Notes: generated by a model not told the origin, from the letters alone. 64,000 bases of DNA from Trujillonella endophytica (GCF_900110555.1 NZ_FOEE01000017.1:27353-91352), one strand, 5' to 3'; positions 33,571 through 42,039 are shown, numbered from the stretch's first letter. A program made the numbers and translations.

Positions 33571-34983
33571 TCAGCCCTCGGTCGCGTGGGCGGTCCGTCC
33601 GGCCAGGACGACGGCCCGTACCCGCTCCGCCGAGGGGGTGTCGAGCACGTCGGCGGGGCTCCCGTCGAGGAGTACGAGATCCGCGGGGACCCCGGGCGCC
33701 ACGGCGCGGGGCGGCCCGCCGGGGGAGTCGGGCGGGCCCAGGTAGGCGGCCAGCGCGGCGGCCGGGCCCAGCCGCTCCGCGGCACCGACGACGGCGCCCG
33801 CGCGGGTCCGCCGGCCGACCGCGGCGGCGAGCACGCGCCAGGGGTCGAGGGGCCCGTGCGGGGCGTCGCTGGACAGCGCCACCGGTACGCCGCACGCGAG
33901 CAGGCTGGCCGCGCGGTACAGGTCGTCGTGCTCGTCGGCGGGGACGTCGCGCAGGTAGTCGTCGCCCCGGTCGGCCAGGAACCCCGGCTGGGTGACCACC
34001 CGCAGCCCCCGGCGGGCGAGGTCGGCCACAACCGCCCCGGGGACCAGTGCGGCGTGCTCGACGCGGTCACCCGGGCGGACGCCGGCGAGGTCGAGCGCGG
34101 CCAGGAGCAGGGCCAGGGCCTCGCGGGTGACGACGTGCACCGCCACCGCGCGCCCGGCGGCGTGCGCGGCGCGGATGCGGGCGACGAGCGGATCGAGGTC
34201 GGGCAGCCCCGAGTCGGCCAGGACGATCTTGACCGGCCCGGCGGTGAGCCCGGCGGGCAGGGCGCCGTCCAGGGGCGCGCCCAGGAGGGTGACCCCCTGG
34301 GGCAGCACGCCGTCGCGCCGCGCGGCCGCCAGCGCCGCCACGGCCGCCGGGGCGAGGTCCGGGGTCGCGTCGGTGACCGCCGTGATGCCGAACCGGGTGA
34401 GCTCGCCCCCGACGGTGGTGAGGTCCGGCAGCCGGGCGGGGCCCAGGCGCTCGCGCAGCCAGTCGTCGGCGCGCCACAACCGCCCGGTCGGCCGCCCGGA
34501 TGCGTCCCGTTCCACGCCGGGATGGTCGGCCGAGGCGAGCCCCAGGGCCGCGGCGCCGGCGGAGTTCACCACCCACAGGGCGCCGCTGCGGTGCTGCACC
34601 CGGACCGGCCGCTCGGCGTGCAGCCGGTCCAGGGCGGCGGAGTCCAGGTCGCCGGCGACGGTCTCGGCGTAGCCGGTGCCCCGGATCCACCCGTCCTCGC
34701 CCGGCCCCGCCGCCGCCAGCGCCCGCCGCAACAGGCCGGCGTCGGTCACCGCGGGCGGGCCGGACGGCACCGAGCGGGCCGCCGCGGCCATCGCGTGCAG
34801 GTGCAGGTGGGCGTCGACCAGGCCGGGCAGCAGTGTGCCCCCCCGGCCGGGCAGCACCTCCTCGGTGGTCCGGTGCAGGGCCGGGCCCACCTCGACGACC
34901 CGGACGCCACCGACCCGGACGTCGACCCGCCGGCCGTCGAGCAGGACGACGTCCCGGAACAGCAGCCCGCTCACGGGGCTCAT
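33571..34983 (-). CDS. Amidohydrolase (Amidohydro_3 / imidazolonepropionase-like)
   Basis: This 470-residue protein has a composite beta-sandwich plus TIM barrel. The metal motif is PGLVDAHLHLHAMA (HxH), later metal ligands appear in VAVHVVTREAL and VEHAALVPG, and the terminal Asp in ALSSDAPHGPLDP. The C-terminal strands DLVLLDGSPADVL close the sandwich. All expected ligands are present, so it should be an active hydrolase; substrate unknown. Its start codon lies within a tandem 83-bp repeat that also holds the stop of the upstream CoA-transferase gene. Confidence 0.85.
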   Translation of the reverse strand: MSPVSGLLFRDVVLLDGRRVDVRVGGVRVVEVGPALHRTTEEVLPGRGGTLLPGLVDAHLHLHAMAAAARSVPSGPPAVTDAGLLRRALAAAGPGEDGWIRGTGYAETVAGDLDSAALDRLHAERPVRVQHRSGALWVVNSAGAAALGLASADHPGVERDASGRPTGRLWRADDWLRERLGPARLPDLTTVGGELTRFGITAVTDATPDLAPAAVAALAAARRDGVLPQGVTLLGAPLDGALPAGLTAGPVKIVLADSGLPDLDPLVARIRAAHAAGRAVAVHVVTREALALLLAALDLAGVRPGDRVEHAALVPGAVVADLARRGLRVVTQPGFLADRGDDYLRDVPADEHDDLYRAASLLACGVPVALSSDAPHGPLDPWRVLAAAVGRRTRAGAVVGAAERLGPAAALAAYLGPPDSPGGPPRAVAPGVPADLVLLDGSPADVLDTPSAERVRAVVLAGRTAHATEG

Positions 34984-35143
34984 GGTTCGCTCCCGCGCGG
35001 CGCTCCGCTCCTCGCTCGCTGGCGCTCGCTGCGATGCTCACGCCGCTGTCCGCTCACGGGCTTCATGGTTCGCTCCCGCGCGGCGCTCCGCTCCTCGCTC
35101 GCCGGCGCTCGCTGCGATGCTCACGCCGCTGTCCGCTCACGGG
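34967..35143. repeat. Tandem 83-bp repeat, about 2.1 copies, at a gene boundary
   Basis: Unit 1 spans 34967-35049 and unit 2 spans 35050-35132, followed by about 11 bases of a third. The copies differ at only a few positions (one near the CTCATGG/TTCATGG start, one in GCTGGCG/GCCGGCG). Each carries the CTCACGGGG stop context of the upstream gene and the RBS-like and start context of the next. The core is a C/G-skewed run built from CGCTC/GAGCG words that resembles short intergenic repeats of high-GC actinobacteria. Confidence 0.85.
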
Positions 35144-36366
35144 GCCCCGATGCCCAGCTCGGCGAGGACCGCCGCAGTGTCCGCACCGGCCTGGGGAGCG
35201 ACCCCGGGCACCGTGCGCCGCCGCGGGGGCGCCACCGGGACGGCGCCGTCGGCGGTGTCGACCACCCAGCGCTCGCCCTCCCGGCGGGCCGCGGGGGACG
35301 GGCCGTCCGGGACGCCGACGAGGGTGGCCGCGACGACGTCGGTCATCGAGACGTCCCGGAGGACACCGGGCCCGTCCGGCGACGCGGTCATCGCCAGCGC
35401 GGCGACGGTGAGGCCGGTCAGCGGATCGGCGATCGCGTCGCCGACGAACAGCGGGGACCCCTCGGCGTCCCGGGCGACCAGCCCGGCGCAGGCCGCGACG
35501 TCGTCCCCGAAGCCGATCCGGCCCGAGGCCCGGCCCCCCGCGGTCAGCGAGATCCAGGTGGTGCCCGCGGCGACCGCCGCCTCGGCGTCCAGCCCGAAGC
35601 CCGCCAGCGCGCGCGGCCGGGACGCCTCGATCACCACGTCGGCCGCCGCGACGAGGGCGCCCAGCGCCGCCCGCCCCCGCGGCTCGCCCGGGTCGAGCAG
35701 CACGGAGCGGTGCCCCGCGTGCAGGAGGCGGTAGAAGTCGGGGTCGCCGCGGCGGGCGCCGTCCGGCCGGTCGGGGACCTCGACCTTCACGACCCGGGCC
35801 CCGGCGAGGCCGAGCAGGGACGCGGCCAGCGGGCCGGCCCAGAGAGCGCTGAAGTCCACGACGAGCAGGTCCTCGACCGGCCGCGGCGACCCGGCGGGGA
35901 GCGAGGGAGGGGGTGCGGCGGGGGGGCGGACCGGGCCCGCGGGCACGCCGAGCAGTTCGGCACGCGCGGCCAGTTCCTCGCCCGGGTGCGCGTGGACCCA
36001 GGCCGCGACGGCGGGCCACGGATCGGCGGGCAGCTCCCGGCCGACCAGCGCGCCGAGCAGCAGGGGGTCGTCCGGGCGGGCGCAGGAGACGGCGGCCCAG
36101 CCGTCGAGCGTGGGCAGGAGGCGGCAGCTTCCGCCCGCCGAGACCCGCCCGGCGCGCCGGTGGCCGGTGAACGCCGCGCGCTCGGCGAGGAGGGCCGCGC
36201 CGTCGAGCACGACGGGGTGGGCGGTGCCGGCCGTGGCAGCCGCGATGCGGTCGGTCAGCTCCCGGGCGACCGTGGCGGCCCGGCCGGGCGGCACCAGGGG
36301 TGGGCCGTCGGGTGCGCCGGTGAGGGCGACGACCCCGCTGGCGGCCCAGTCGGTCGGCTCGGGCAC
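35137..36366 (-). CDS. Circularly permuted family III CoA-transferase
   Basis: The GTG at 36366 follows GGAGGAGG by 5 nt, giving 409 residues. The order of CaiB segments is rotated. The protein begins with the mid-CaiB segment WAASGVVALTGAPDGPP, continues with the C-terminal small domain (SCRLLPTLDGWAAVSCARPD, then LLGVPAGPV at about 139), and only at about residue 165 reaches VEDLLVVDFSALWAGPLAAS with ARVVKVE, normally the N-terminus. HRSVLLDPGEPRGRAAL follows. All parts of one CaiB unit seem present, so it is probably active in CoA transfer. Confidence 0.8.
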   Translation of the reverse strand: MPEPTDWAASGVVALTGAPDGPPLVPPGRAATVARELTDRIAAATAGTAHPVVLDGAALLAERAAFTGHRRAGRVSAGGSCRLLPTLDGWAAVSCARPDDPLLLGALVGRELPADPWPAVAAWVHAHPGEELAARAELLGVPAGPVRPPAAPPPSLPAGSPRPVEDLLVVDFSALWAGPLAASLLGLAGARVVKVEVPDRPDGARRGDPDFYRLLHAGHRSVLLDPGEPRGRAALGALVAAADVVIEASRPRALAGFGLDAEAAVAAGTTWISLTAGGRASGRIGFGDDVAACAGLVARDAEGSPLFVGDAIADPLTGLTVAALAMTASPDGPGVLRDVSMTDVVAATLVGVPDGPSPAARREGERWVVDTADGAVPVAPPRRRTVPGVAPQAGADTAAVLAELGIGAP

Positions 36367-36434
36367 GACGACCTCCTCCGCTCGGGGCCCGGCAGGCGCG
36401 CGAGGCTGGACGCGGCGGGCCGCCGAGCCTACCG

Positions 36435-36449
36435 TGGCACTCAGTGCCA
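36435..36449. promoter_or_regulatory. Palindromic operator candidate upstream of mftD
   Basis: TGGCACTCAGTGCCA is a perfect 7-1-7 palindrome in the 126-bp divergent region between the CoA-transferase and mftD. Length and symmetry fit a TetR- or GntR-type dimer site. It could control both genes. Confidence 0.5.
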
Positions 36450-36492
36450 TCCGATTCTCCGAGGGTCGGTACCGAGCGATGAGGGGTGTGCT

Positions 36493-37734
36493 GTGGGCAA
36501 GTGGTTCGAAACGGTGGCGGAGGCCCAACGACGGGCGAAGCGTCGGCTGCCGAAGGGCGTGTACGGCGCCCTCGTGGCGGGGTCTGAGAAGGGCCTGACG
36601 GCGGCCGACAACCTCGCCGCGTTCGACGAGCTCGGCTTCGCGCCGCACTCGGCGGGCCTGGCCAACGACAAGCAGATGGCCACCACCGTCATGGGCCAGG
36701 AGCTGTCCCTGCCGGTGATGATCAGCCCGACCGGCGTCCAGGCGGTGCACCCGGACGGCGAGGTCGCCGTCGCCCGCGCCGCGGCGGCCCGGGGCACGGC
36801 GATGGGCCTGTCCTCGATGGCCAGCAAGCCGATGGAGGAGGTCGTCGCCGCCAACCCGAAGACGTTCTTCCAGCTCTACTGGGTCGGTGACCGCGACACC
36901 ATGGCCGCCAAGGTCGAGCGGGCCAAGCGCGCCGGCGCCGCCGGCCTGATCGCCACCCTCGACTGGTCGTTCTCCTACGGCCGCGACTGGGGCAGCCCGT
37001 TCATCCCCGAGAAGATCAACTTCGAGGCGATGTACCGGTACGCACCGCAGGTCGCGCTCAAGCCCTCCTGGCTCTGGAGCTTCGCCAAGACCGGCGCGAT
37101 CCCGGACCTCACCGTGCCCAACATGGTCGCGACGCCGGGCGACACGGCGCCGACCTTCTTCGGCGCCTACGGCCAGTGGATGCAGTCGCCGATGCCGACC
37201 TGGGAGGACGTCGCCTGGCTGCGGAACCTGTGGCCCGAGGCGCCGTTCATGCTCAAGGGCATCATGCGGGTGGACGACGCCAAGCGCGCCATCGACGCCG
37301 GCGCCACCGCCATCTCCGTGTCCAACCACGGCGGCAACAACCTGGACGGGACGCCGGCCTCCATCCGCGCCCTGCCGGCGGTCGCCGAGGCCGTCGGGGA
37401 CCAGATCGAGGTCCTGCTGGACGGCGGGATCCGGCGCGGCTCCGATGTGGCCAAGGCCCTCGCTCTCGGCGCCCGCGCGGTCATGATCGGCCGCGCCTAC
37501 CTGTGGGGCCTCGCGGCCAACGGCCAGGCCGGCGTCGAGAACGTCCTGGACCTGCTGCGCGACGGGCTGGGCTCGGCGATGGTCGGCCTCGGCCACCCCT
37601 CGATCACCGAGTTCTCCAAGGACGACCTGGTGATCCCGGCCGGCTTCGAGCGCCACCTGGGCGAGGACTCGGCCCACTCCCCGGGAACCGCCGCAGGCGC
37701 GCCGACCCAGCAGGAGAAGCCCGCCCCGCGTTGA
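36493..37734 (+). CDS. mftD: Pre-mycofactocin synthase MftD (FMN, alpha-hydroxyacid-oxidase fold)
   Basis: The GTG at 36493 follows GAGGGG by 6 nt; 413 residues. The start (WFETVAEAQRRAKRRLPKGV), STVMGQE-like strand, SPTGVQAVHPDGEVAVARAA, LSSMASKPMEEVVAANPKTF, YGRDWGSPFIPE, MLKGIMRVDDAKRAIDAG, ISVSNHGGNNLDGTPASIRA and GRAYLWGLAANGQAGVENVL match mycobacterial MftD (earlier called LldD1) along its length. MftD oxidatively deaminates the AHDP precursor to make the redox-active core of mycofactocin. No mftA, mftB, mftC, mftE or mftF is near, so this copy is separated from the rest of the biosynthetic genes. It links functionally to the two mycofactocin-type SDRs in the island. Confidence 0.93.
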   Translation: MGKWFETVAEAQRRAKRRLPKGVYGALVAGSEKGLTAADNLAAFDELGFAPHSAGLANDKQMATTVMGQELSLPVMISPTGVQAVHPDGEVAVARAAAARGTAMGLSSMASKPMEEVVAANPKTFFQLYWVGDRDTMAAKVERAKRAGAAGLIATLDWSFSYGRDWGSPFIPEKINFEAMYRYAPQVALKPSWLWSFAKTGAIPDLTVPNMVATPGDTAPTFFGAYGQWMQSPMPTWEDVAWLRNLWPEAPFMLKGIMRVDDAKRAIDAGATAISVSNHGGNNLDGTPASIRALPAVAEAVGDQIEVLLDGGIRRGSDVAKALALGARAVMIGRAYLWGLAANGQAGVENVLDLLRDGLGSAMVGLGHPSITEFSKDDLVIPAGFERHLGEDSAHSPGTAAGAPTQQEKPAPR

Positions 37735-37744
37735 CGCAGCCGAC

Positions 37745-37780
37745 GGCGGTGCGGCCCCGGATCACCGGGGCCGCACCGCC
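37745..37780. terminator. Bidirectional hairpin between mftD and the enoyl-CoA hydratase gene
   Basis: A perfect 16-bp stem (37745-37760 with 37765-37780) and a 4-nt loop lie between convergent stops. Confidence 0.75.
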
Positions 37781-37815
37781 GCCGTCGTGTCCGGGGGCGG
37801 GGCCGCGGGCGCCGG

Positions 37816-38955
37816 TCAGCGGGCCTGGGTGCCCGACTGCTCGGCGCCGTCGACCGGGGCCGGCGCCGCGTCGAGCACCTCGTCGACCAGCCCCCAGGCG
37901 TGCGCGGTTCCGGCGTCGACCCGGGTGCCGGACAGCCCCAGCCAGGCCGCCCGCCAGCGCCCGGCCCGGCGGACGATGCTCACCGTGCCGCCGGCGCCGG
38001 GGATGAGCCCCATGGCGAGCTCGGGGAGCCCGAGGCGGGTGTCGGGGGCGGCGAGGACCCGGCCGGCGAAGCACGGCAGCTCGAAGCCCGCGCCCAGGCA
38101 GGTGCCGTGCACGCGCATCGTGACCCGGTCGCGGATGCGGTGCACCACCTCGGCGACGCCGGCGCCCAGCCGCACGACGTGCGCCCGCGCCGGGTCCGGC
38201 GCCGAACCGAACTCGTCGAGGTCGCCACCGGCCGAGAACGCGGGCCCGGCACCGGTGATCTCCACCAGGAGGTTGGGGTCCCACTCCGCCGGGGTCAGCG
38301 CGGCCACCAGTGCGTCGCGCATGGCGGCGTCCACGGCGTTGCGGCGGGCGGGCCGGTCCAGCCGGACGTGCAGGACGTCCCCCACGCGGGTGCACACGAC
38401 CCGGTGCGTGCGGTCGTCCGGTTCGCGCGCGGGGCCGCGGGCGGCGAGCCAGCGGGCGAACTCCGGACCGGCGAGCAGTGTGGAGTAGGCGGCCGATTCC
38501 GCGGAGAGCGCGGCGGGCACCGGCAGCCCGGCGCTCTGCCGCAGCAGCCACACGTAGGTGAGGGCGGCGAGGGGCGTGGCGGCGAACCGCTCGGCGAGGG
38601 AGTCCAGCGCCTCCCCGAGGTGGGGGACGGCGACCGTGCGGGCGTCGGCGGCGCCGGGGGCGGCGGTGAGCCCCAGGTCCACGGCCTGGGCGAGGTCTCC
38701 CGGGATGCGGTCGGTGCCCCGGGCGACGGCCACCGTGGCGCGCCGGCTGCCCCGCAGCGCAGCGACGGCGCGGCTGCGCACCGGCGGCGGCAGCTCCGCG
38801 AACTCGCCCGCGTCGACGACGAGCAGGGGGTCGACCGGCCGGCCCGCCGGATCGAGGGTCAGGGGTGGAGGTGGCATCTCGGCGAGGTCGGCGGCGTGCA
38901 GCGTCGGCAGGCCGGGAGGGAGCTCACCGGGCGTGCCGGGGTCGCTGGCCTGCAT
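37816..38955 (-). CDS. Enoyl-CoA hydratase/isomerase with long N-terminal extension
   Basis: This 379-residue protein contains a crotonase domain only in its C-terminal half (about 185-365): LHVRLDRPARRNAVDAAMRD, ITGAGPAFSAGGDLDEFG (oxyanion hole) and VHGTCLGAGFELPCFAGRV, then LGLPELAMGLIPGAGGT with a catalytic-position Glu. Normal hydratases are about 260 residues. The first roughly 185 residues (LPPPVRSRAVAALRGSRRA region) look like a degenerate second crotonase-like half without its active site. It probably functions as a hydratase or isomerase; the role of the extension is unknown. Confidence 0.78.
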   Translation of the reverse strand: MQASDPGTPGELPPGLPTLHAADLAEMPPPPLTLDPAGRPVDPLLVVDAGEFAELPPPVRSRAVAALRGSRRATVAVARGTDRIPGDLAQAVDLGLTAAPGAADARTVAVPHLGEALDSLAERFAATPLAALTYVWLLRQSAGLPVPAALSAESAAYSTLLAGPEFARWLAARGPAREPDDRTHRVVCTRVGDVLHVRLDRPARRNAVDAAMRDALVAALTPAEWDPNLLVEITGAGPAFSAGGDLDEFGSAPDPARAHVVRLGAGVAEVVHRIRDRVTMRVHGTCLGAGFELPCFAGRVLAAPDTRLGLPELAMGLIPGAGGTVSIVRRAGRWRAAWLGLSGTRVDAGTAHAWGLVDEVLDAAPAPVDGAEQSGTQAR

Positions 38956-39027
38956 GTGGGGGCTCCCGTCGGGTCGGCCGCGGCGGTGGGGGGCCCGTCG
39001 GCTCGCGAGGCGGCCGAACGTACCTCC

Positions 39028-39056
39028 TTGTTACCTACCGTAAGGCGTTCTACATT
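39028..39056 (+). promoter_or_regulatory. Candidate promoter of thiolase 1
   Basis: TTGTTA (39028-39033) and TACATT (39051-39056), spaced 17 bp, lie about 80 bp before the thiolase start in an AT-enriched patch. The spacer holds CTACCGTAAGG. Confidence 0.5.
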
Positions 39057-39135
39057 GCGAGATGGGTCCCGCGACGGTCCGCTCGCGGGCTGATCCCCGT
39101 CCCACCCACGTTCCTCCGTACCGATCGAAGGTCCC

Positions 39136-40308
39136 ATGCCCGAGGCAGTCATCGTCAGCGCAGTCCGAACCGCGATCGGGACCACCCGCAAGGGCACCCT
39201 CGCGGACACCACGGCCGAGGAGCTCTCCACCGCGGTGCTCGCCGCGAGCGTGGAGCGGTCCGGGCTCGACCCGCAGCTCCTGGACGACGTCATCTGGGCG
39301 GAGTCGCTCTACGGCGGCGGCGCCGTCGGCCGGTTCGCCCTGGCCGGGATGGGCCTGGAGCACGTCCCCGGGGTCGCGGTCAACCGCCACTGCGCCGGCA
39401 GCCTCACCACGGTCGGCATGGCCGCCGCCTCGATCCGCGCCGGCATGGACCGCGCGATCATCGCCGGTGGCGTCCAATCCGGCTCGCTGTCGCCGATCAC
39501 GCACCGCCGCGTTCCGGGCACCGTCGACGAGATCGTGTCGTGGTTCCCGCCCACCCACCCCGACAGCGCCGACGCCCCGAACCGGGACATGTCGATCACC
39601 GTCGGCTGGAACACCGCGCAGGAGGCGGGGCTGACCCGCTCCGACATGGACGCGTGGGCCCTGCGCTCCCACCAGCGGGCCGTCGAGGCGATCGACGCCG
39701 GCCTGTTCGTCGACGAGATCGTCCCGGTCAAGGCGCTGCAGAAGGACGGCAGCTACCTGGACTTCTCCGTCGACGAGCACCCGCGCCGCGACACCTCCAT
39801 GGAGAAGCTGGCCGGGCTCAAGGTGCTGCACCCGGAGATCGAGGGTTTCTCGATCACCGCGGGCAACGCCAGCGGCAGCAACGACGCCGCGGCCGGGCTC
39901 ACCCTGGTCAGCGACGAGCTCGCCGCGAGCGAGGGACTCACCCGCCTGGCGACCGTGAAGGCGTGGGCGTCCACCGCCACCGACCCGCGTCGCACCGGCA
40001 TGGCACCGCTCGACGGCATCCCGAAGGTCCTCGAGCGGGCGGGTCTCTCGGTCGCCGACATCGCGGTGTGGGAGATCAACGAGGCCTTCGCCTCGGTCCC
40101 CGTCGCCGCGTGCAAGCTGCTCGGCATCGACGAGGACAAGGTCAACATCCACGGCAGCGGCTGCAGCCTCGGCCACCCGATCTCCGCCTCCGGCGCGCGC
40201 ATGCTGACCACCCTGGTCAACGACCTGCGCCGGCTCGGCGGCGGCTACGGCGTGGCCACCATGTGTGCCGGCGGCGGCATGTCGGGCGCGGTTCTCATCC
40301 ACGTGTAG
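39136..40308 (+). CDS. Thiolase (acetyl-CoA acyltransferase) 1
   Basis: This 390-residue thiolase has the nucleophilic Cys in NRHCAGSLTTVGMAAASIRAG, the His-containing NEAFASVPVAA region, GSGCSLGHPISASGARM and the second catalytic Cys in MCAGGGMSGAVL. All three motifs of a degradative thiolase are intact. It cleaves a 3-ketoacyl-CoA to release acetyl-CoA or propionyl-CoA. It has its own promoter and is followed by a strong bidirectional terminator. Confidence 0.92.
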   Translation: MPEAVIVSAVRTAIGTTRKGTLADTTAEELSTAVLAASVERSGLDPQLLDDVIWAESLYGGGAVGRFALAGMGLEHVPGVAVNRHCAGSLTTVGMAAASIRAGMDRAIIAGGVQSGSLSPITHRRVPGTVDEIVSWFPPTHPDSADAPNRDMSITVGWNTAQEAGLTRSDMDAWALRSHQRAVEAIDAGLFVDEIVPVKALQKDGSYLDFSVDEHPRRDTSMEKLAGLKVLHPEIEGFSITAGNASGSNDAAAGLTLVSDELAASEGLTRLATVKAWASTATDPRRTGMAPLDGIPKVLERAGLSVADIAVWEINEAFASVPVAACKLLGIDEDKVNIHGSGCSLGHPISASGARMLTTLVNDLRRLGGGYGVATMCAGGGMSGAVLIHV

Positions 40309-40316
40309 CCGAGGGA

Positions 40317-40361
40317 CCCCGTCGCCCTCACCCCCGCAGGCCGGGGGTGAGGGCGACGGGG
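40317..40361. terminator. Bidirectional hairpin between thiolase 1 and the thioesterase gene
   Basis: A perfect 19-bp stem (40317-40335 with 40343-40361) and a 7-nt loop lie between convergent genes. This is the longest perfect stem seen in the window. Confidence 0.8.
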
Positions 40362-40364
40362 CCG

Positions 40365-41219
40365 TCACAGCCCCCGGTCGGCCCCCTCGGCCGCCGGGGG
40401 CTGTTGCGTGCGGGGGCGGCGCATGAGGCCCTCCTGGACGACGGTGGCCACCAGCCGGCCGCGCAGGTCGGTGATCCGCCCCTGGTTGTAGGTCCGCCCG
40501 GCGCCCGCCGACGGCGACACCTGGTCGTACAGCAGCCACTCGTCGGCGCGGAACGGCCGCAGGAACCACAGGGCGTGGTCGAGGGTGGCCACCTGCAGGC
40601 CGGGCTCGGGCGCGTGCAGGCTCGTCGACGTCCCGATGAGGAACATGTCGCTGAGGTAGGTCAGGGCGCCGACGTGGAACGCGGGGTCGTCGGGAAGCCG
40701 GTTGCGGTAGCGCACCCAGAAGAGCTGACGGGGGCGCCCCACCACGCGCTCGGCCTCGGGCTCGGGGACCCGGACGGCGTCCCAGTTCGGCCACTCGCGG
40801 GCGAAGGCGCCGCCCAGGGAGTCGACCCGGGGGAGGGTCTCCGGCCGCGGCACCTCGGGGGGCGCCTCCTGGTGCTCGGGGCCCTCGTCGCCGGCGTGGA
40901 AGGACGCCGACATCGAGAAGATCGTCTCGCCGTCCTGGACGGCGTTGACCTGCCGCGTGCTGAACCCGCGACCGCTGCGCAGGCGGTCGACCAGCAGCAG
41001 GATCGGCTGCTGGGGGCGGCCCGGGCGTAGGAAGTAGCCGTGCAGCGAGTGCACCTGCTGGGCCTCGCCGACGGTGTGGACGGCGGCCATCATGGCCTGC
41101 CCCGCCACCTGGCCGCCGTAGGTCCGGGCCATGTTCGTGGGCACGGGGTGGCCCCGGAAGACGTCGGCGTCGAGCCGTTCCACGCTCAGCACGTCCAGGA
41201 TGTCGGTCACCGGACACAC
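40365..41219 (-). CDS. tesB: Acyl-CoA thioesterase II (TesB family)
   Basis: This 284-residue double-hotdog protein carries RTYGGQVAGQAMMAAVHTVG (N-terminal hotdog), VHSLHGYFLRPGRPQQPILL, FSTRQVNAVQDGETIFSMSASF, and in the C-terminal half ATLDHALWFLRPFRADEWLLYD, containing the Asp of the Asp-Thr/Ser-Gln catalytic triad. It hydrolyses acyl-CoA to free acid and CoA, perhaps to relieve CoA sequestration by dead-end intermediates. The TetR gene lies about 58 bp upstream on the same strand. Confidence 0.9.
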   Translation of the reverse strand: MCPVTDILDVLSVERLDADVFRGHPVPTNMARTYGGQVAGQAMMAAVHTVGEAQQVHSLHGYFLRPGRPQQPILLLVDRLRSGRGFSTRQVNAVQDGETIFSMSASFHAGDEGPEHQEAPPEVPRPETLPRVDSLGGAFAREWPNWDAVRVPEPEAERVVGRPRQLFWVRYRNRLPDDPAFHVGALTYLSDMFLIGTSTSLHAPEPGLQVATLDHALWFLRPFRADEWLLYDQVSPSAGAGRTYNQGRITDLRGRLVATVVQEGLMRRPRTQQPPAAEGADRGL

Positions 41220-41277
41220 GTACCAGGTGTCGCCGGCCCGGTGCAGGGCGGGGCTCCCGGCGGCCGGTGGGCCGCGG

Positions 41278-42039
41278 TCAGCGGGCGGTGGGCGCGCCGT
41301 CGGTCAGCGGGCTCTCCCGGACCGCGGAGACACACGGCTCGTCGCCCCGCAGCTCCCGCAGGTAGGCGCGGAGCCCGCGCAGGGTGTTCTCCAGGCCGAA
41401 CTCGAACTCCTCGTCCCCGGTCATCGCCAGCGGGCGCGGGCGGTCCAGCTGGGAGAGCACCCGCAGGCGCGGGGCCTCGTCGAACGGCCCGGGCGCCACG
41501 TCGGAGCCCGCGTCGTCGTCGTCGGCCAGGCGCGCCAGGGCCGCCGACCCCCGCGTGAACACCGACAGCGCGGCGTAGGCGTTCATCGCCCCGTCGGGCG
41601 GGAAGCCGGCGGCGACGAGCACCTGGAGCACGCGGTCGATCCGCTCGGCCGCGAGCCGGCTGGCCTCGGGCGTGCCGGGACTGCGCAGCACGATGAGGTC
41701 GCACAGCAGCTCGTTCTCGCGGAACAGCCGCCGGTGGTGCCGGAAGTAGGCGCGCAGGTAGTCGTCCCACGCCAGGTCGTCGGGGATGTCGAGCTGCCGG
41801 TCGAACTCCGCCATCGCGCGCTCGGCCAGGGTGTCCAGCAGCTCGTCCTTGCTGCGGAAGTACCAGTAGATGCTGGTGACGCCGACGTCGAGCCGCTGGG
41901 CCAGGCGCGGCATGGACAGCGCCTCGAGCGACTCCTCGTCGGCCAGCTGGTAGGCCCCCTGCAGGATCTCCGCAGCACTGATGGAGCCGCGCGCCCGCCG
42001 CTTGCGGGGCGGGGGCTGCGGGGCAGGGGTGGACGACAC
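41278..42039 (-). CDS. TetR-family transcriptional regulator
   Basis: This 253-residue protein has an N-terminal HTH: ISAAEILQGAYQLADEESLEALSMPRLAQRLDVGVTSIYWYFRSKDELLD, the standard TetR DNA-binding block with the YWYF recognition motif. The C-terminal ligand domain (about 85-230) fits the TetR_C-type alpha-helical sensor. It probably represses catabolic genes nearby in response to an acyl-CoA or hydrophobic ligand. The gene is divergent from the five-HTH protein gene. Confidence 0.88.
   Translation of the reverse strand: MSSTPAPQPPPRKRRARGSISAAEILQGAYQLADEESLEALSMPRLAQRLDVGVTSIYWYFRSKDELLDTLAERAMAEFDRQLDIPDDLAWDDYLRAYFRHHRRLFRENELLCDLIVLRSPGTPEASRLAAERIDRVLQVLVAAGFPPDGAMNAYAALSVFTRGSAALARLADDDDAGSDVAPGPFDEAPRLRVLSQLDRPRPLAMTGDEEFEFGLENTLRGLRAYLRELRGDEPCVSAVRESPLTDGAPTAR

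Noticed and set aside
34967..35143. Possible CRISPR array
   Set aside because: Only about two contiguous copies with no spacers; it is a tandem duplication.
33334..36492. Continuous plus-strand frame upstream of mftD
   Set aside because: It is antisense to the amidohydrolase and CoA-transferase genes and low in complexity; MftD itself starts at the GTG at 36493 with a good ribosome site.
36367..36492. Search for mftA-like precursor peptide next to mftD
   Set aside because: The short interval has no ORF with a suitable start and C-terminal tyrosine motif, only a palindrome and promoter-like sequence.
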